A stretch of DNA of 64,000 bases from JAIBJN01 sp963784175 (GCA_963784175.1 CAWAQJ010000017.1:1-64000); one strand, 5' to 3'; positions 25,004 to 33,938 are shown, counted from the first letter of the stretch. Program-made: numbers and translations. The notes: generated by a model not told the origin, from the letters alone.

Positions 25004-26032
25004 ATGCGGACGAAGCCCGCCGTCATCGCCGCGCTCGCGGCGCTCACACTCGCGTCCGCGCCGATCGCGCTGGCCGCGGACCCCGGCTTCGGGCCGCCTT
25101 CGACCGGCAGCGACAGCGGCGAGGCTATCCGCTGGCTCTACTGGTTCGTCTTCGCCATCTGCGCCGTGGTGTTCGTCGCGGTCGAGACGGCGCTCGTCCT
25201 CTTCGTGATCCGCTTCCGGCGCCGCGGCTCGACCCCGCCCGACGCCGAGGGGCCGCAGATCCACGGCAACACCCGCGTCGAGATCATCTGGACGATCATC
25301 CCCGCGGTCATCCTGGCGGGGATCGCCATCGTCGTCCTCGCCCGCTCCTCCGCCGTCCAGGCGACGGGAGGCGACCGGTCGGACGAGCTCGTCATCCGCG
25401 TCGAGGGCCACCAGTTCTACTGGCAGTACGTCTATCCGGACGGGCAGATCTCGCTGGACACGCTCGTGCTGCCCGTCGACCGCCCGGTCACGCTCGAGCT
25501 CGTCTCCTACGACGTGATCCACAGCTGGTGGGTGCCCGAGATCACCGGGAAGCGCGACGCGATCCCGGGCAGGACGAACACGCTCAGCTTCACGCCGAAC
25601 CGGGAAGGGACGTTCGAGGGCCAGTGCGCCGAGCTCTGCGGAATCCTCCACGCGGTCATGCCGACCACCGTGGACGTGGTCTCCGAGGCCGAGTACGCAG
25701 ACCGCCTCACGCTCCTCACCGGGCAGGACCAGCCCGGCGCCACGCAGCTCGCCCTCGGCCGGGAGTCGTGGGAGCGCGTGTGCGCCAAGTGCCACGGCCT
25801 TTCCGGCGAAGGCGACATCGGCCCGCCGATCGCCAACAACTCCGCGCTCGTGAACCCGGACGAGCTGACGGTGCTCCTGAACGAGGGCCTCGACTCGCCC
25901 GACTCCGAGAACTACATGCCGCCCGTCGGCCGCGGCTGGCCCGAGTTCCAGGTGCAGGCGTTGATCGCCTACATCAGCTCGAACGAGCAGCTGGCCGCGC
26001 CGCAACAGCCCGAGCAGGACGGAGAGCGCTAG
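25004..26032 (+). CDS. ctaC: Cytochrome c oxidase subunit II with fused cytochrome c domain
   Basis: The 342-residue protein has a signal peptide ending near residue 24, two membrane helices (about 43-67 and 95-115), and a CuA cupredoxin domain. CuA ligands are visible in HSWWVPE and in CAELCGILHAVM (Cys208, Cys212, His216, Met219). A C-terminal cytochrome c domain holds the heme motif CAKCH at about 260-264 and a Met in NYMPPVG. It takes electrons from a c-type cytochrome and passes them to subunit I, the caa3-type arrangement. It is the first gene of the cox operon; its stop overlaps the ctaD GTG by one base. Confidence 0.94.
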   Translation: MRTKPAVIAALAALTLASAPIALAADPGFGPPSTGSDSGEAIRWLYWFVFAICAVVFVAVETALVLFVIRFRRRGSTPPDAEGPQIHGNTRVEIIWTIIPAVILAGIAIVVLARSSAVQATGGDRSDELVIRVEGHQFYWQYVYPDGQISLDTLVLPVDRPVTLELVSYDVIHSWWVPEITGKRDAIPGRTNTLSFTPNREGTFEGQCAELCGILHAVMPTTVDVVSEAEYADRLTLLTGQDQPGATQLALGRESWERVCAKCHGLSGEGDIGPPIANNSALVNPDELTVLLNEGLDSPDSENYMPPVGRGWPEFQVQALIAYISSNEQLAAPQQPEQDGER

Positions 26033-27660
26033 TGGCCGTTCGCACCGAGACCGTCGCCCCCAGCTGGCGCGAAGGCCGCGTCACCAGCTGGCTGACCACG
26101 GTCGACCACAAGCGGATCGGGATCCTCTACATCGTCACGTCGTTCTTCTTCTTCTTCGCGGCGGGGCTGATGGCGCTGCTCATGCGCACCCAGCTCGCGC
26201 AGGCGGAGCAGGACTTCATCACGCGGAACGACTACAACCAGCTCTTCACGATGCACGGGACGGCGATGGTCTTCCTCTTCGTCGTCCCCATCCTCGCGGG
26301 CTTCGGCAACTACCTCGTCCCGCTCATGATCGGTGCGCGGGACATGGCGTTCCCGCGGCTGAACGCTCTCTCCTACTGGCTCTTCCTGCTCGGCGGGCTC
26401 GTCATGCTCTCGAGCTTCTTCGCCGACGGCGGCGCCGCCAGCTCGGGCTGGACGGCCTATTCGCCGCTCTCGACCGACGAGTTCAGCCCGACGACCGGGC
26501 AGGACTTCTGGATCCTCGGCCTCCATCTGACCTCGCTCTCCTCGCTCGCGGGCGCGATCAACTTCATCGTCACGATCCACAACATGCGCACGCCCGGGAT
26601 GACCTGGATGCGCATCCCGCTCTTCGTCTGGTCGATCGAGGCCTACGCGGTCCTGCTCGTGCTCGTCCTGCCGGCCATCTCCGCCGCAGTGACGATGCTC
26701 CTCCTCGACCGCCAGGGGGTCACGAGCTTCTTCGAGGGCCGACAGGGCGCGCTGCTCTGGCAGCACATGTTCTGGTTCTTCGGGCACCCCGAGGTCTACA
26801 TCATGGTGCTGCCTGCGATGGGGATGCTGTCCGAGATCATCCCCGTCTTCTCGCGCAAGCCGATCTTTGGGTACAAGGCGATCGCCTTCTCGACCATCGG
26901 CATCGCCTTCGCGAGCATGCTCGTCTGGGCGCACCACATGTTCACGGTCGGGATGGCCGAGCCGCTCCAGTGGTGGTTCATGGTCACGTCGCTGACCGTG
27001 GCCATCCCGACGGCGATCAAGATCTTCAACTGGCTCGCGACGATGTGGCGAGGGAGCCTCTGGCTCCAGGCGCCGCTCCTCTTCTGCCTCGGCTTCATCG
27101 CGCTCTTCACGATGGGCGGCCTCTCCGGGATCATGCTGGCCGCCTATCCGGTGGACTACGCCGTCCACGACTCGTACTACGTGGTCGCGCACTTCCACTA
27201 CGTGCTCTTCGGTGGCACCGTCTTCGGGATCTTCGCCGGGACCTACTACTGGTTCCCGAAGATCACCGGCCGCATGTACGACGAGAAGCTCGCCAAGACG
27301 CACTTCTGGCTCATGTTCGTGGGCTTCAACGCGGCCTTCCTCCCGCAGCACATGCTCGGGCTCATGGGGATGCCGCGGCGCGTCTACACGTACGACCGGG
27401 GTGGGCTCTTCGAGTGGTACAACCTCATCTCGACCCTCGGGTCGTTCCTCATGGCGATCTCATTGCTGGTCTTCCTCTGGAACGCGACCAAGAGCTGGCG
27501 CAGCGGCCCGCGCGTCGGCAACGACCCGTGGCGCGCGGACACGCTGGAGTGGTATGCGGCCTCCCCGCCGGCGGCCTACAACTTCGAGAAGGTGCCCTAC
27601 GTGTCGAGCCCGCGCCCGCTCCGCGACCTGCGCCTCCGCATCGGAGGGCTGCAGGAATGA
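26032..27660 (+). CDS. ctaD: Cytochrome c oxidase subunit I
   Basis: This 542-residue heme-copper oxidase subunit has twelve predicted membrane helices. The low-spin heme His is in LFTMHGTAMVF; CuB ligands are in FWFFGHPEVYIMVLP and VWAHHMFTVG; the high-spin heme ligand is in VVAHFHYVLFGG. K- and D-channel residues of A-family oxidases appear present (NDYNQLF and the Tyr of HPEVY). It reduces oxygen to water and pumps protons. GTG 26032 overlaps the ctaC stop and the stop overlaps ctaB, so the three genes are tightly coupled. No subunit III gene follows. Confidence 0.95.
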   Translation: MAVRTETVAPSWREGRVTSWLTTVDHKRIGILYIVTSFFFFFAAGLMALLMRTQLAQAEQDFITRNDYNQLFTMHGTAMVFLFVVPILAGFGNYLVPLMIGARDMAFPRLNALSYWLFLLGGLVMLSSFFADGGAASSGWTAYSPLSTDEFSPTTGQDFWILGLHLTSLSSLAGAINFIVTIHNMRTPGMTWMRIPLFVWSIEAYAVLLVLVLPAISAAVTMLLLDRQGVTSFFEGRQGALLWQHMFWFFGHPEVYIMVLPAMGMLSEIIPVFSRKPIFGYKAIAFSTIGIAFASMLVWAHHMFTVGMAEPLQWWFMVTSLTVAIPTAIKIFNWLATMWRGSLWLQAPLLFCLGFIALFTMGGLSGIMLAAYPVDYAVHDSYYVVAHFHYVLFGGTVFGIFAGTYYWFPKITGRMYDEKLAKTHFWLMFVGFNAAFLPQHMLGLMGMPRRVYTYDRGGLFEWYNLISTLGSFLMAISLLVFLWNATKSWRSGPRVGNDPWRADTLEWYAASPPAAYNFEKVPYVSSPRPLRDLRLRIGGLQE

Positions 27661-28862
27661 CAGCGCGCCCCGGTCCCTGGCTTCGGCTGACCGCCGTCGC
27701 CGGCACCTTCGGCGTGGCGACGGTGGTGGCGACCGGCGCGTGGGGCCTCGCCCACGACGTCTCCGCGCACGTCACGCTCGCGCTTCTGGCGGCGACGGTG
27801 CTCGCCGCCCGGCTCGCGCACCCCGACCGCCCCGAGCTCGTCGTCTCGGCGGGCACGTCGTTCGTCCTCTTCTCCCTCGCCGGGCTTGCCGCGCTCGCGG
27901 ATGCGCCCGCGTGGCTCCACATCGCCCTCGGCGCCGCGGCGCTCGCAGCGGCAGCCGTGGCCACCGCGATCTCCTTCAGGGGCGGGACGCGAGTGCCGGC
28001 CGGCTCGTTGCGCGACTACCTGACGCTCACCAAGCCGCGGATCATGGTGCTGCTCCTCATCACGGGCGCGGGCGGGATGATCGTGGGCGCCGGCGGGCTA
28101 CCGCCGGCCGGCCTCGCGCTCGCGACACTCGGCGGGCTCGCGCTGGCCTGCGGCGGCGCCAGCGCTCTCAACCACGTTCTCGACCGCGACATCGACACGC
28201 ACATGAAGCGCACAGCGAGTCGGCCGGTCGCCTCCGGCCGGGTGCCGCCCGAGCGGGCGCTCGAGTTCGGCCTCGCCCTCTCGGCGCTCTCCTACGTCGT
28301 CCTGACGAGCTTCGTCAACGTGCTCGCCGCTCTCCTGGCGCTGGCGGGGAACCTGTTCTACGTCCTCGTCTACACCCGCTGGCTGAAGCGGACGACGCCC
28401 CAGAACATCGTCATCGGCGGGGCCGCCGGAGCCGTGCCGCCGCTCGTCGGCTACTCGGCTGCAACGGGGAACCTGACCCTCGTCGCGCTGGCGCTCTTCC
28501 TGATCGTCTTCTTCTGGACGCCGCCGCACTTCTGGGCACTCGCGCTCCTGATCAAGCGCGACTACGCCGAGGCGGGCATCCCGATGCTCCCGGTCGTGCG
28601 CGGCGAGCGCGAGACGACGCGCTCGATCGTCGTCTACTCGTTCGTCCTCGTCGCCGTGACGCTCCTGCCCGTCCTCGGGCGGACGCTTGGCGCCGTCTAC
28701 CTCGTCTCGGCGCTCATCCTCGGGCTCGTCTTCATCGGCCTCGCCCTCGCCCTGCAGCGCCAGACGACGCCGGCGCGGGCCCGGCGGCTGTTCAGCTACT
28801 CGCTTGCGTACCTCGCGCTCCTCTTCGTCGCCATGGCGATCGACCCGGTGTTGGTGAGCTGA
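27657..28862 (+). CDS. ctaB: Protoheme IX farnesyltransferase (heme O synthase) with N-terminal extension
   Basis: Residues from about 118 onward form a UbiA-type prenyltransferase. It has YLTLTKPRIMVLLLITG, the first Asp-rich motif in NHVLDRDIDTHMKRTASRP, WLKRTTPQNIVIGG, and the second motif region LLIKRDYAEAGIPMLP. It farnesylates heme B to heme O for the oxidase. The first 115 residues hold three or four extra membrane helices not found in a typical CtaB of about 300 residues. These may be a remnant or fused helper domain. It starts with ATGA overlapping the ctaD stop. Confidence 0.92.
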   Translation: MTARPGPWLRLTAVAGTFGVATVVATGAWGLAHDVSAHVTLALLAATVLAARLAHPDRPELVVSAGTSFVLFSLAGLAALADAPAWLHIALGAAALAAAAVATAISFRGGTRVPAGSLRDYLTLTKPRIMVLLLITGAGGMIVGAGGLPPAGLALATLGGLALACGGASALNHVLDRDIDTHMKRTASRPVASGRVPPERALEFGLALSALSYVVLTSFVNVLAALLALAGNLFYVLVYTRWLKRTTPQNIVIGGAAGAVPPLVGYSAATGNLTLVALALFLIVFFWTPPHFWALALLIKRDYAEAGIPMLPVVRGERETTRSIVVYSFVLVAVTLLPVLGRTLGAVYLVSALILGLVFIGLALALQRQTTPARARRLFSYSLAYLALLFVAMAIDPVLVS

Positions 28863-28978
28863 TGGATCCCGAGCTGAACCGCAAGAACCTGAAGCTCGGC
28901 CTGATCCTGCTCGGGATCTCGCTCGTCCTCCTCGCCGGCTCCTTCGCCGTCGCGGTGATCTACGACGCTGTCGGCTGA
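28862..28978 (+). CDS. 38-residue single-pass membrane peptide
   Basis: The ATG at 28862 shares a base with the ctaB stop. The product is 38 residues: a charged start (MDPELNRKNLK), then one helix (LGLILLGISLVLLAGSFAV) and a short tail. Its position directly after ctaB, its membrane profile and its tight coupling suggest a small oxidase or assembly subunit, though I recognise no family. Its last 11 bases overlap the putative start of the amidase. It is too short for most gene finders but has coding-like codon use. Confidence 0.65.
   Translation: MDPELNRKNLKLGLILLGISLVLLAGSFAVAVIYDAVG
28954..28960 (+). promoter_or_regulatory. Shine-Dalgarno-like GGTGATC before a CTG start
   Basis: GGTGATC matches the 3' part of the full anti-Shine-Dalgarno complement. 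It lies seven bases before CTG 28968, the best candidate start for the amidase, and inside the 38-residue peptide gene. Confidence 0.4.
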
Positions 28979-30098
28979 CCCGTACCGCGCGTTCCTCGCG
29001 GTCCCGGAGGAGCGGCCGGACGGCATCGCGCTCGCCGTCAAGGACCTGATCGACACTGCGGGGCTCGTAACGACCTACGGGTCGGCGATCTACCGCGACC
29101 ACGTCCCGGAGCGGTCGGCGTCCTGCGTGACGAAGCTCGAGGCGGCCGGCTACGCGGTCGTGGGCAAGACGAACCTGCACGAGTTCGCCTACGGCATCAC
29201 CTCGGACAACCCGCACTTCGGCGCCGTCATCAACCCGCTCGACGCGGGCCGGATCCCGGGCGGGTCGAGCGGCGGGAACGGCGCTGCGCTCGCCGCCGGT
29301 CTCTGCGAGGTCGCTCTCGGGACCGACAGCGCGGGCTCGATCCGCCTGCCCGCAGCCTGCTGTGGGGTGGTCGGCTTCAAGCCGACCTGGGGGGTGGTGC
29401 CCGCCGACGGGGTCTTCGCGCTCGCACCCAGCTTCGACACGGTCGGGCCGATGGCACGCTCGGTCTCGGCCTGCGCGGGCGCGATGAGCGCGCTGGCCGG
29501 GCTCGCCCGGGCCCCTGCCGGAAACGTGCGCGCCGCCCTCGCCTGGACGGAGCTCGCCGACCCACTCGTCCGCGCCCGTGTGGAGGAGGCCGCAGCGCTG
29601 CTCCGGGACGTCGAGCACGTGGACTTCCCACTCCCCGGCGACCTCAACCCGGCCTTCCAGGTGGAGGCCGCCGAGGTGCACCGCGAGCTCTTGCACCCCG
29701 AGCTCTTCGCCCAGCACCCCGGCCTCTACGGGGAGAACGTCCGCCGCAAGCTCGAGGCCGCGTTCGCGGTCGGGGAGGAGGCGGTCGCCGCGTCGCAGGC
29801 GGAGCGGGAGTCCTACCGCGAGCGTGCGCTGGAGGCGCTCGACGGCTTCGACGTCCTCCTGACGCCGACGATGCCGATGGTCGCCCCGCCGGTCGGGATC
29901 GGCGACCTGGCGCTCCGCGAGCGGATGATCTCGCTCACGCGGCCGTTCAACGCGCTGGGCTGGCCGGCGCTCGCCCTTCCCTGCGGAACGGCCGAGGACG
30001 GGCTGCCCGCGTCGCTCCACATCGCGGCACGTCCCGGCGAGGACGCGCTCGTGCTGGCCGTCGGCGAGGCTATCGAGGAGCGGCTGCCTCGTCCGTGA
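28968..30098 (+). CDS. Amidase-signature hydrolase, probable CTG start
   Basis: The protein has the full Ser-cisSer-Lys triad of the amidase signature family: Lys in IALAVKDLIDTAG, the glycine-rich GGSSGGNGAALAAG with the cis-Ser, and the nucleophile in GTDSAGSIRLPAACCG, followed by VVGFKPTWG. It hydrolyses an amide; the substrate is unknown, and it could also be a GatA relative. The Lys motif lies upstream of the first canonical start (GTG 29127). The frame closes at a stop at 28956-28958, so the true start must be non-canonical; CTG 28968 fits best. At 376 residues it is shorter than many amidases. Confidence 0.82.
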   Translation: MSADPYRAFLAVPEERPDGIALAVKDLIDTAGLVTTYGSAIYRDHVPERSASCVTKLEAAGYAVVGKTNLHEFAYGITSDNPHFGAVINPLDAGRIPGGSSGGNGAALAAGLCEVALGTDSAGSIRLPAACCGVVGFKPTWGVVPADGVFALAPSFDTVGPMARSVSACAGAMSALAGLARAPAGNVRAALAWTELADPLVRARVEEAAALLRDVEHVDFPLPGDLNPAFQVEAAEVHRELLHPELFAQHPGLYGENVRRKLEAAFAVGEEAVAASQAERESYRERALEALDGFDVLLTPTMPMVAPPVGIGDLALRERMISLTRPFNALGWPALALPCGTAEDGLPASLHIAARPGEDALVLAVGEAIEERLPRP

Positions 30099-30693
30099 GG
30101 ACGACCGTCTCCCCGGCCTGCACACGCGCGGCCGGGAGCGATTCGTCTCCGGCCAGGATGCGCGCGACGATCTCCTGCTTGTCCTCGCCGCCCACGATCA
30201 CCGCGACCAGGGGCTGCGTGTTCAGGTACGGGAGCGCGAACGTGATCCGGGGGTGCAGCGGCTCCATCCCCGGCACCGGGACGTAGACGAGCGGGCCGGG
30301 ATCGGCGAGCTCCTCGTCGTGGCCGGGGTAGAGCGAGGCCGTGTGGCCGTCTGAGCCGACGCCGAGGAGCACGAGGTCGAAAGCGTCGGGAAGCGGAGCG
30401 TCGAGCGACCGCAGCGGATGAATCTGGCTCTCCGGGATCTCCACACGGGAGAGGAGCGCCTCACGTGCCAGGCGCTCGTTCGAGTCGGGGTGCTCGGGCG
30501 GCACCAGGCGCTCGTCGCTCCACCAGACGTGCCACGCAGGCCAGTCGAGCTCCATCTTCGCAAGCCGCTCGTAGACGACGCGCGGCGTGGATCCCCCCGT
30601 CAGCGCGATACGGAACGGGCTGCGCCCGCGCGACGCCTCCGCGATCCACCCCGCGGCGAGCGCCGCTAGGTCGGGTCCGACGAGAAGCTCCGT
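30070..30693 (-). CDS. pgl: 6-phosphogluconolactonase, probable ACG start
   Basis: The protein of about 207 residues is the DevB/NagB-like lactonase of the pentose phosphate pathway. It has IALTGGSTPRVVYERL, WWSDERLVPPEHPDSN, LVLLGVGSDGHTASLYPG and PRITFALPYLN. It hydrolyses 6-phosphogluconolactone made by Zwf. The frame contains no ATG, GTG or TTG before the conserved TGGSTP segment for a long way upstream. I place the start at ACG 30693, four bases after AGGAGG (30703-30698). It overlaps opcA by 28 bp and the convergent amidase by 29 bp. Confidence 0.85.
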   Translation of the reverse strand, partial: TELLVGPDLAALAAGWIAEASRGRSPFRIALTGGSTPRVVYERLAKMELDWPAWHVWWSDERLVPPEHPDSNERLAREALLSRVEIPESQIHPLRSLDAPLPDAFDLVLLGVGSDGHTASLYPGHDEELADPGPLVYVPVPGMEPLHPRITFALPYLNTQPLVAVIVGGEDKQEIVARILAGDESLPAARVQAGETVVLTDEAAAPR

Positions 30694-31538
30694 ACGGCCT
30701 CCTCGTAGACCCGGTCGCGCCCGAACACCTCGAGCTCGTCCGAGAGCAGGTCGCTCGACGTCTTCGGCTCGGCGCGGCCGGTTCGGGCCTCGCGCCCGTC
30801 GACCTCGACGAGCTCGATCTCTCCCGCGGGCTCGTGCTGGAGCCGCACCTCGTGACCGAGCCGAGTCGAGAGCCAGCCCTGGAGCAGGAGCGCCTCGGGC
30901 TCGGGGCCGGCCACGCGGATCGTCTGCGCCTCGGCCACGTCCGGCCAGAGCTCGGCGACGCCTGCGCGCCAGGGAAGCGTCCGCGCCCAGGCGATGTCGG
31001 AGACGGCAAGGCGATCGAAGAGCGCAGGCAGCCCGGCGAGGTCGGCCGGGACGTCCGTCCACTCGCGCGAGTCGACGACGAGGCGGTCGACGACCCCCAC
31101 CATCTGCTCGAGCTCCTCGGCGCCGAAGGGGAGCGGCCCACGCCAGCGCAGGAACGCCGGCAGGTCGGAGACGAGCAGCGGCATGACGACGCTGGCCGGC
31201 GCAGCGGCGCGCTTCCCGCACAGCCGGATCGAGATGACCTCGGAGCAGATCTCCTTTTCGTGGCCGCCGCGAACGAAGCAGCGGAAGTCCACCTCGCCCT
31301 CGAGCAGGTCCTCCGGCTCGTCGGGGCACGGGAAGAGGAGGATGGTGCGGGACGGATGCCGCTCGGCCAGGCCGGAGAGCGTGCCGCGGGCCTGCTCGGC
31401 CCAGCGCTCGGGCACCCAGGCGATGTGCGTCATCACGCTCGTCCGTAGGAGCGGCGCAGCGCCCGGAGCGGTCGACGCGTCGCGCAGCTGTCCGAGCTCG
31501 CGCTCGATCTCGCGGATGCTGCTCAGCGCGACGGCCAC
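30666..31538 (-). CDS. opcA: Glucose-6-phosphate dehydrogenase assembly protein OpcA
   Basis: The 290-residue protein has OpcA features: SVMTHIAWVPER, RHPSRTILLFPCPDEPEDLLEGEV near residues 56-80, PASVVMPLLVSDLPAFLRWRG, LVVDSREWTDVP and WLSTRLGHEVRL. In Actinobacteria and cyanobacteria OpcA binds Zwf and controls its oligomeric activity, sometimes in response to redox. The GTG start at 31538 is 4 bp after the zwf stop, consistent with co-translation with its partner. Confidence 0.9.
   Translation of the reverse strand: MAVALSSIREIERELGQLRDASTAPGAAPLLRTSVMTHIAWVPERWAEQARGTLSGLAERHPSRTILLFPCPDEPEDLLEGEVDFRCFVRGGHEKEICSEVISIRLCGKRAAAPASVVMPLLVSDLPAFLRWRGPLPFGAEELEQMVGVVDRLVVDSREWTDVPADLAGLPALFDRLAVSDIAWARTLPWRAGVAELWPDVAEAQTIRVAGPEPEALLLQGWLSTRLGHEVRLQHEPAGEIELVEVDGREARTGRAEPKTSSDLLSDELEVFGRDRVYEEAVRSFSSDPT
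30698..30703 (-). promoter_or_regulatory. AGGAGG site before the pgl ACG start
   Basis: On the minus strand AGGAGG is followed by CCGT and then ACG. It lies inside the end of opcA. The strong site supports initiation here even though the codon is not canonical. Confidence 0.45.
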
Positions 31539-31542
31539 GGCG

Positions 31543-33051
31543 TCAGTGCCTCCGCCAGGAGCGGCCGTCGCGGTGGAGGAGCTCGTCGGCGGCGGTCGGG
31601 CCCCAGGTCCCGGCCGCGTAGTTCGGGAAGTGCGGCCGGTCGCGGCGCCACGGGGCCACCATCGCGTCCACGATCGCCCACTGCTCCTCCACCTCGTCGG
31701 CACGCGTGAACAACGTCGCGTCGCCGAGCAGGCAGTCGAGGATGAGGCGCTCGTAGGCCTCCGGCAGCCCGATGCGGAACGCGCCGCCGTAGAGGAAGTC
31801 CATGTGCACGGTGCGGATCGAGAGCCCCTGCCCGGGCACCTTCGCGCCGATGGCGAGCGAGACGCCCTCGTCAGGCTGGATGTGGATGAGGAGCACGTTC
31901 GGGCGCAGCGGCGACTCGAGGTCGACCTCGAAGGGCGGGTGCGGAGCGCGCTTGAACTGGATCGCGATGGTCGTCTCCCGGCGCGGGAGGCGCTTGCCGG
32001 TGCGGATGTAGATGGGCGTGTCGGCCCAGCGCCAGTTGTCCACGTAGAGCTTGGCGGCGACGTAGGACTCCGTCTGAGACTCGCGCGCGACACCCTCCTC
32101 CTCGCGATATCCCGGAACCTCCTCGCCCTCGATGAAGCCGTTGCCGTATTGCCCGCGCACGACGTGCTTCGGGCCGGGCGTGTGCAGGGCCTTGAGCACC
32201 TTGACCTTTTCGTTCCGCACCGACTCGGCGGCGAAGTCGATCGGCGGCTCCATCGCGGTCAGCGCGACGAGCTGGAGCATGTGATTCTGGACGACGTCCC
32301 TGATCGCCCCGGCCTTCTCGTAGAACCCCGCCCTTCCCTCGATGCCGAGGGACTCGGCGACCGTGATCTGGATGTGGTCGATGAACTGCCGGTTCCAGAT
32401 CGGCTCGAAGATGCCGTTCGCAAACCGCAGGACCAGCATGTTCTGGACGGTCTCCTTGCCCAGGTAATGGTCGATGCGGAAGATCTCTTCTTCGTCGAAG
32501 TACGTGCGGAGGAGCGCGTTCAGCTCCTGCGCGCTCGAGAGGTCGTAGCCGAACGGCTTCTCGACGACGAGGCGCGTCCAGCCGCCTGCCGCGCGGCGGC
32601 GGCCCATCGCCGTGACGATGTCGTCGAAGGCCTCGGGCGGGACGGCGAGGTAGTAGACGCGGTTGCCCGCGCAGCCGCGCGTCTCGTCCAGGTCGGTGAG
32701 CGCGGCAACGAGCTCGTCCTCGCCGCCCTCGATGCCGAAGTTCGCGGCGACGTACTGGAGCCCGTCGGCGAGACGCTCCCAGACGTCCGTGCGGAACTCG
32801 TCACGCGCGTGCTCGACGACGGCCTGGCGCATCCGCTCACGGAACTCCTCGACCGTCATCTCGGTGCGCGAGACGCCGACGACGCCGAAGTGCTCGGGGA
32901 GCAGGTGGCGGAACGCCAGCGCGTAGAGCGCCGGCATGACCTTTCGCTGCGTGAGGTCCCCGGAGGCGCCGAAGATCGTCAGCGCGCACGGCTCGGGCGG
33001 GCGCCGCATGCGGAGCCCCTCGAGCAGCGGGTTCTCGGCGACCTCCGTCAC
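31543..33051 (-). CDS. zwf: Glucose-6-phosphate 1-dehydrogenase
   Basis: The 502-residue enzyme has the Rossmann motif LTIFGASGDLTQRKVMPAL near residues 24-42, the active-site signature RIDHYLGKETVQN near residue 195, VEKPFGYDL and NRQFIDHIQITVAE. It oxidises glucose-6-phosphate to 6-phosphogluconolactone, making NAD(P)H. GTG 33051 overlaps the gnd stop (GTGA), giving an N-terminus of VTEVAENPLLEGL. Genes for its product's lactonase and its assembly factor follow, so the oxidative branch is complete here. Confidence 0.95.
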   Translation of the reverse strand: MTEVAENPLLEGLRMRRPPEPCALTIFGASGDLTQRKVMPALYALAFRHLLPEHFGVVGVSRTEMTVEEFRERMRQAVVEHARDEFRTDVWERLADGLQYVAANFGIEGGEDELVAALTDLDETRGCAGNRVYYLAVPPEAFDDIVTAMGRRRAAGGWTRLVVEKPFGYDLSSAQELNALLRTYFDEEEIFRIDHYLGKETVQNMLVLRFANGIFEPIWNRQFIDHIQITVAESLGIEGRAGFYEKAGAIRDVVQNHMLQLVALTAMEPPIDFAAESVRNEKVKVLKALHTPGPKHVVRGQYGNGFIEGEEVPGYREEEGVARESQTESYVAAKLYVDNWRWADTPIYIRTGKRLPRRETTIAIQFKRAPHPPFEVDLESPLRPNVLLIHIQPDEGVSLAIGAKVPGQGLSIRTVHMDFLYGGAFRIGLPEAYERLILDCLLGDATLFTRADEVEEQWAIVDAMVAPWRRDRPHFPNYAAGTWGPTAADELLHRDGRSWRRH

Positions 33052-33938
33052 TCCGCCGCCTTGGCCTTCGCGGCCTCGACCGCGTGACCGCCGAACTGGT
33101 TGCGGAGGGCGGCGTTCACCTTGGCCGCGAAGGACTCGTCCTGGCGGGAGGAGAAGCGCGCGAAGAGCGAGAGCGCGAGCACCGGCACGGGCACGGCCGC
33201 GTCGACGGCCTCGTGCACCGTCCAGCGGCCCTCGCCCGAGTCCTCGACGTACCCGCGGATCTCCTCGAGGCCCGGATCGGCCTGCAGCGCGCGGTCGAGA
33301 AGCTCGAGCAGCCAGCTGCGGACGACGGACCCGTGCTGCCACAGTGCTGCAAGCTGCTGGAGGTCGAGCTCGAAGTCGGGGATGCCCTGGAGGAGATCGA
33401 AGCCCTCGGCGTAGGCCTCCATGAGGCCGTACTCGATCCCGTTGTGCACCATCTTCACGAAGTGGCCCGCGCCGGAGGGCCCGACGTGCGCGTAGCCGCT
33501 TTCCGGGGCGAGCGTGGCCAGGGCGGGCTCGACCGCCTGGAACGCGCTCTCCTCGCCGCCGGCCATGATGCAGTAGCCCTCGGCGAGGCCCCAGATGCCG
33601 CCGGAGACGCCCGCGTCGAGGAAGCTGACGCCCTTCGTCTTCGCCTGCTCGGCGCGGCGGATGGAGTCCCGGAAGTTCGAGTTCCCGCCGTCGACGACGG
33701 TATCGCCGTCCTCGAGCATCGGCAGCAGCGTCTGGAACGTCTTCTCCGTCGGGTCCCCGGACGGGATCATCAGCCAGACGACCCGGGGCTGCTCGAGCTT
33801 CGTCGCCAGCTCGACCAGGGAGTCGGCCGTGCGCTCCGGCGCAGTGCGGGCATAGGTCTCCACCTCGTGCCCGCCCTGGCGCAGACGCTCAACCATGTTG
33901 GCCCCCATGCGGCCGAGGCCGACCATTCCGAGCTTCAT
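33048..33938 (-). CDS. gnd: 6-phosphogluconate dehydrogenase, short (decarboxylating) type
   Basis: The 296-residue enzyme has the Rossmann motif MKLGMVGLGRMGANMVERL at the N-terminus, then VVDGGNSNFRDS, VSGGIWGLAEGYCIMAGG, the catalytic Lys in HVGPSGAGHFVKMVHNGIEYG, and GEGRWTVHEAVD. The length marks the short, often NAD-preferring class; the long enzymes have about 470 residues. It makes ribulose-5-phosphate and CO2. Its ATG overlaps the pgi stop (ATGA) and its stop overlaps the zwf GTG. Confidence 0.93.
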   Translation of the reverse strand: MKLGMVGLGRMGANMVERLRQGGHEVETYARTAPERTADSLVELATKLEQPRVVWLMIPSGDPTEKTFQTLLPMLEDGDTVVDGGNSNFRDSIRRAEQAKTKGVSFLDAGVSGGIWGLAEGYCIMAGGEESAFQAVEPALATLAPESGYAHVGPSGAGHFVKMVHNGIEYGLMEAYAEGFDLLQGIPDFELDLQQLAALWQHGSVVRSWLLELLDRALQADPGLEEIRGYVEDSGEGRWTVHEAVDAAVPVPVLALSLFARFSSRQDESFAAKVNAALRNQFGGHAVEAAKAKAAE

